Below, one piece after another: positions 5,483 to 7,183 of a stretch of DNA of 7,183 nucleotides. Source of the stretch: Deltaproteobacteria bacterium (GTDB lineage Bacteria > Desulfobacterota_B > Binatia > UBA9968). The stretch is taken from positions 1 to 7,183 of the forward strand of contig JACZQL010000056.1 of assembly GCA_022545745.1 (NCBI GenBank), in the 5' to 3' direction. A model generated the notes under the pieces. That model did no database searches. It was not told the origin of the DNA and saw only the letters and a list, made by a program, of their open reading frames with translations. The translations under genes and the position numbers were made by a program. Within the stretch, counting starts at the first letter, position 1; every line of letters begins with the position of its first letter.

Positions 5483-6484
5483 TCAAATGGAGAACTGAAG
5501 ATCTCCAACCTTTACTTTCTCCTGCCAGCCCATCCACAGATTGGTGGTAAGATACTTTCCACCGAAGTCAGGGAATACCGTCACGAGGCTACCAGAGCGG
5601 AGCTTATTAGCTATTTGCAGGGTTACGTGCAAGGCTGCACCGGCCGACTGTCCCACGAGGACTCCCTCCTCTTGATTGATGCGATAGACCATAGTGTAGG
5701 CGTCCTCTGTGGAAACGGGTATCTTCTCATCCAGTTCCTCTTCGTGATAGATCCCGGGCACGATGGAGCTGGCCATATGTTTGAGTCCTTCCAGTCCATG
5801 GAGGGCATCGTCAGGTTCCACCGCGATAATTCGGATCCTTGGGTTCTGTTCTTTCAGATACCGCCCGGTTCCCATGATGGTCCCGCCAGTGCCGATACCT
5901 GCCACAAAGTGTGTGATCTCGCCGTGAGTTTGACGAAAGATCTCCGGCCCGGTGGTCTCATAGTGGGCTTGGCTATTCATGGCGTTAAAATACTGGTCAG
6001 GCTTGAAGTATTTGTCTGGGTCCTTCTTTAATATCTCTCGACAGAGGAGGAGGGCGCCATCGGACCCTTCCATGGGATCGCTGTAGATGACCTTTGCCCC
6101 ATAGGCTGCGACAATCCGCTTGCGCTCGAGGCTTACGTTTTCGGGCATGACCAACTCCACCGGGAATTGCATGGCCCTGCCGATCATGGCCAAGGAAATC
6201 CCGGTATTGCCAGAACTGGACTCGATGATGGTCTTGCCCTTTTTCAATTGCCCAGATTTGATTCCCTCTTGGATCATCTTGAGAGCAGGGCGGTCTTTCA
6301 CGGATCCACCCGGATTGAAGCCTTCCAACTTGGCAAAGACCCGGACCCCCGGAGAAAGTCCACGGGTAATCTGCCGAATTTCTAAGAGAGGTGTCTCTCC
6401 GATCAGATCGACTATAGACTCAACCTTCGGTGGTTCAGTCGTTCTTTCGAAGACCTCGGCAAGACGCCGGACAGGTTTTAGCAT
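5483..6484 (-). CDS. cysM: CysM-type PLP-dependent cysteine synthase
   Basis: This is a fold-type II PLP enzyme of the cysteine synthase family, making cysteine from an activated serine and a sulfur donor; here the donor is probably the thiocarboxylate of the CysO-like protein encoded just upstream. Seen in the 333 residues: IGETPLLEI (28-36), the PLP-lysine motif GGSVKDRPA with Lys63, the substrate loop SSGNT (90-94), MPENVSLERK (113-122), the phosphate-binding GTGGT (198-202), and GQSAGAA with Ser280 where the PLP ring nitrogen is bound. Oddities: the loop begins Ser-Ser where Thr-Ser is usual, and about 20 extra residues precede the family N-terminus. At the place where M. tuberculosis CysM has EPR, whose Arg220 contacts O-phosphoserine, this protein has EPD, so the activated serine used is uncertain. 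The gene follows cysO after 18 bases, in the same frame and without a Shine-Dalgarno sequence. No regulatory CBS domain is present. Confidence 0.9.
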   Translation of the reverse strand: MLKPVRRLAEVFERTTEPPKVESIVDLIGETPLLEIRQITRGLSPGVRVFAKLEGFNPGGSVKDRPALKMIQEGIKSGQLKKGKTIIESSSGNTGISLAMIGRAMQFPVELVMPENVSLERKRIVAAYGAKVIYSDPMEGSDGALLLCREILKKDPDKYFKPDQYFNAMNSQAHYETTGPEIFRQTHGEITHFVAGIGTGGTIMGTGRYLKEQNPRIRIIAVEPDDALHGLEGLKHMASSIVPGIYHEEELDEKIPVSTEDAYTMVYRINQEEGVLVGQSAGAALHVTLQIANKLRSGSLVTVFPDFGGKYLTTNLWMGWQEKVKVGDLQFSI

Positions 6485-6502
6485 AATGTGAAGGAAAACG
6501 AG

Positions 6503-6781
6503 TTAGTGCCCTCCTGCAATGGCTGGGACGATCGAGATGCTGTCACCATTGTTGACCGATGTGTCCAGGTTTTGCAGGAATCGAATATCATCGCCGTTCA
6601 CGTACACATTTACGAATCTTCGAATCTTGCCTGATTCGTCGCAGATTCTTTCCTTGATTCCAGGAAAGTTTTTCTCCAGATCGTCCACAAGGGCCTTGAC
6701 GGTATCGCCAGCGGCATCCACCTCGTCGGCGCCCTTCGTGTATTTCCTAAGCGGGGTTGGTACTCGGACACGCGCGTTCAT
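6503..6781 (-). CDS. cysO: CysO-like sulfur-carrier protein (ThiS/MoaD fold)
   Basis: Small ubiquitin-like proteins of this family carry sulfur as a C-terminal glycine thiocarboxylate; M. tuberculosis CysO feeds CysM. The protein follows CysO closely in pattern: N-terminal strand NARVRVPTPLRKYTKG, GDTVKALVDDLEKNFPGI in the middle, RRFVNVYVNGDDIRF as the central strand pair, and a C-terminus reading SIVPAIAGG followed by one extra His before TAA. The Gly-Gly is therefore not terminal and would have to be exposed by a protease. Two ATGs stand in tandem at 6784 and 6781. The second is preferred, giving 92 residues, because the GGAGG at 6789-6793 is then 7 bases away instead of 4 and the N-terminus lines up with CysO. 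It is the first gene of the unit, with cysM downstream. No Mec-type JAMM protease and no MoeB-type activating enzyme is visible. Confidence 0.88.
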   Translation of the reverse strand: MNARVRVPTPLRKYTKGADEVDAAGDTVKALVDDLEKNFPGIKERICDESGKIRRFVNVYVNGDDIRFLQNLDTSVNNGDSISIVPAIAGGH

Positions 6782-6787
6782 CATTAT

Positions 6788-6794
6788 ACCTCCT
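6788..6794 (-). promoter_or_regulatory. Strong Shine-Dalgarno of the cysO-like gene
   Basis: AGGAGGT on the minus strand is a full match to the anti-Shine-Dalgarno sequence. Spacing from the GGAGG core is 4 bases to the first ATG and 7 to the second, which favours the second as the main start. Confidence 0.75.
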
Positions 6795-6802
6795 TGATAA
6801 AT

Positions 6803-6812
6803 ATAACGTTAT
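6803..6812. promoter_or_regulatory. 10-base palindrome over the predicted cysO transcript start
   Basis: ATAACGTTAT is an exact palindrome lying between the -10 box and the Shine-Dalgarno, about where transcription would begin. It could be a repressor site. The surrounding DNA is AT-rich, so a 10-base palindrome by chance is possible. Confidence 0.25.
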
Positions 6813-6815
6813 TTT

Positions 6816-6844
6816 TATATAACCCTTCCATTCCTCGCTTTCAA
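6816..6844 (-). promoter_or_regulatory. Candidate sigma-70 promoter of the cysO/cysM unit
   Basis: On the minus strand TTGAAA (6844-6839, 5 of 6 to TTGACA) is followed after exactly 17 bases by TATATA (6821-6816, 4 of 6). The predicted start is near 6809 and the leader is about 25 bases. This makes cysO the first gene of its transcript. Confidence 0.55.
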
Positions 6845-6960
6845 GTTACCGGATTCGGAAGCTTGCCCCAAGGTTCTAGGGGCGATGGGTATCCCTCTCC
6901 ACGGGATCTTGTCCGGTAAGACATGGCACCGCCAGATCAATGTCCTTATTTAACGGACCC
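6845..6960. other. Non-coding spacer upstream of the cysO promoter
   Basis: No gene is supported here. It holds a small stem, GCCCC (6865-6869) with GGGGC (6879-6883), and a weak GTCC/GGAC pair near 6943-6959. Neither is followed by a T-run. I could not match it to a known riboswitch. Confidence 0.4.
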
Positions 6961-7071
6961 TTAGCCCTTAGCGGCTCGTACCTTTTCCAATGGGGGTGGG
7001 GTGAGTTCACGGTAAAGATCGTCAAACTTTTTAATGTCGGCATCGATGCAGAAAATGTTAAAACTTGCTAA
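6961..7071 (-). pseudogene. Unidentified reading-frame tail, possible 3' remnant of a gene
   Basis: The minus strand is open for 36 codons, from after a TGA at 7072-7074 to TAA at 6961. From about 7045 leftwards it reads like real protein, including IKKFDDLYREL and PPPLEKVRAAKG before the stop. There is no start codon at its head, and the right-hand part of the open frame falls in the AT-rich segment. It could be the 3' end of a gene that once lay upstream of cysO and was cut off at the break near 7046. I do not recognise the product, and a chance open frame is not excluded. Confidence 0.3.
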
Positions 7072-7183
7072 TCAAAATATTGGTGAACAGAAAAAAATAT
7101 TCGAAGTGAATAAAGATCATAAATTGTTGCGGAATGTATTAACTGTGTTTAAAAAATCATCTGGCGATGATTACATAAAAAAT
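7034..7183 (+). pseudogene. HtpG (Hsp90) C-terminal fragment, missing its body and running off the window
   Basis: From ATG at 7034 or 7046 the plus strand is open to the last base. The 46 residues from 7046 match the C-terminal dimerisation region of HtpG: MQKMLKLANQ, then KKIFEVNKDHKLLRN, then VLTVFKKSSGDDYIKN, equivalent to the family pattern MQ-R/K-x-L ... K-R/K-I-x-E-V/I-N-x-x-H-x-L-I/L. In HtpG this region comes after some 500 residues, none of which is present: the frame is closed by TAA at 7013-7015. It is therefore a decapitated gene or a foreign piece joined here. GC is 36 of 138 bases, against 42 of 85 just to the left. Confidence applies to the HtpG identification; whether the cause is biological or technical is open. 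Confidence 0.65.

Noticed and set aside
6845..6960. Riboswitch or T-box upstream of cysO
   Set aside because: Only short stems are present and no known core motif (SAM, cobalamin or T-box) is visible; the promoter also lies downstream of this stretch, so it would not be transcribed with cysO from that promoter.
6876..7043. 55-codon minus-strand open frame starting ATG at 7043
   Set aside because: No Shine-Dalgarno, unusual Pro/His/Trp-rich composition, and it overlaps a more protein-like frame; its start also sits on the suspected junction.

Overview
This window looks like ordinary Gram-negative bacterial chromosome of medium GC (about half G+C by eye). TonB and TatA genes indicate a cell with an outer membrane. 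The split, two-subunit glycine decarboxylase, the MJ0042 zinc-ribbon/DUF3426-type protein and the CysO/CysM-type cysteine pair are the kind of mix seen in uncultured Desulfobacterota, Nitrospirota or NC10-like lineages. That placement is an impression from gene content and cannot be proved from these bases alone. The last ~140 bases are clearly different (36 of 138 are G or C, 26%) and may not belong to the same genome.

Layout. (1) 2-2378, plus strand: the 3' part of gcvPA followed by an overlapping complete gcvPB, the two halves of the PLP-dependent P-protein of the glycine cleavage system. (2) 2379-2449: short convergent spacer with GC-rich hairpins. (3) 2450-3241, minus strand: a TonB-family energy transducer. 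(4) 3242-3367: divergent promoter region. (5) 3368-3577, plus strand: a TatA-type translocase subunit. Its stop codon overlaps the stop of the next gene. (6) 3574-5088, minus strand: a 504-residue membrane protein with an N-terminal zinc ribbon, a long Gln-rich heptad-repeat tract, one transmembrane helix and a DUF3426-like C-terminal domain. (7) 5089-5482: a gene-free spacer packed with inverted repeats. (8) 6784-5483, minus strand: a two-gene unit in which a CysO-like (ThiS/MoaD fold) sulfur-carrier protein is followed by a CysM-type cysteine synthase. (9) 6785-7183: promoter of that unit, an unidentified minus-strand reading-frame tail, then an AT-rich plus-strand fragment resembling the C-terminal part of HtpG (Hsp90) with no upstream gene body.

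How the genes work together. gcvPA/gcvPB form one enzyme of glycine catabolism and one-carbon supply. The cysO/cysM pair points to protein-thiocarboxylate-dependent cysteine synthesis, as described in Mycobacterium tuberculosis (Mec, CysO, CysM), but no Mec protease is visible and the carrier ends Gly-Gly-His, so it would need trimming. TonB and TatA are independent envelope functions. The most notable points are the masked Gly-Gly tail of the carrier, the heptad array in the zinc-ribbon protein, the repeat-rich spacer and the abrupt coding and composition break near position 7046. I found no clearly new multi-gene system.
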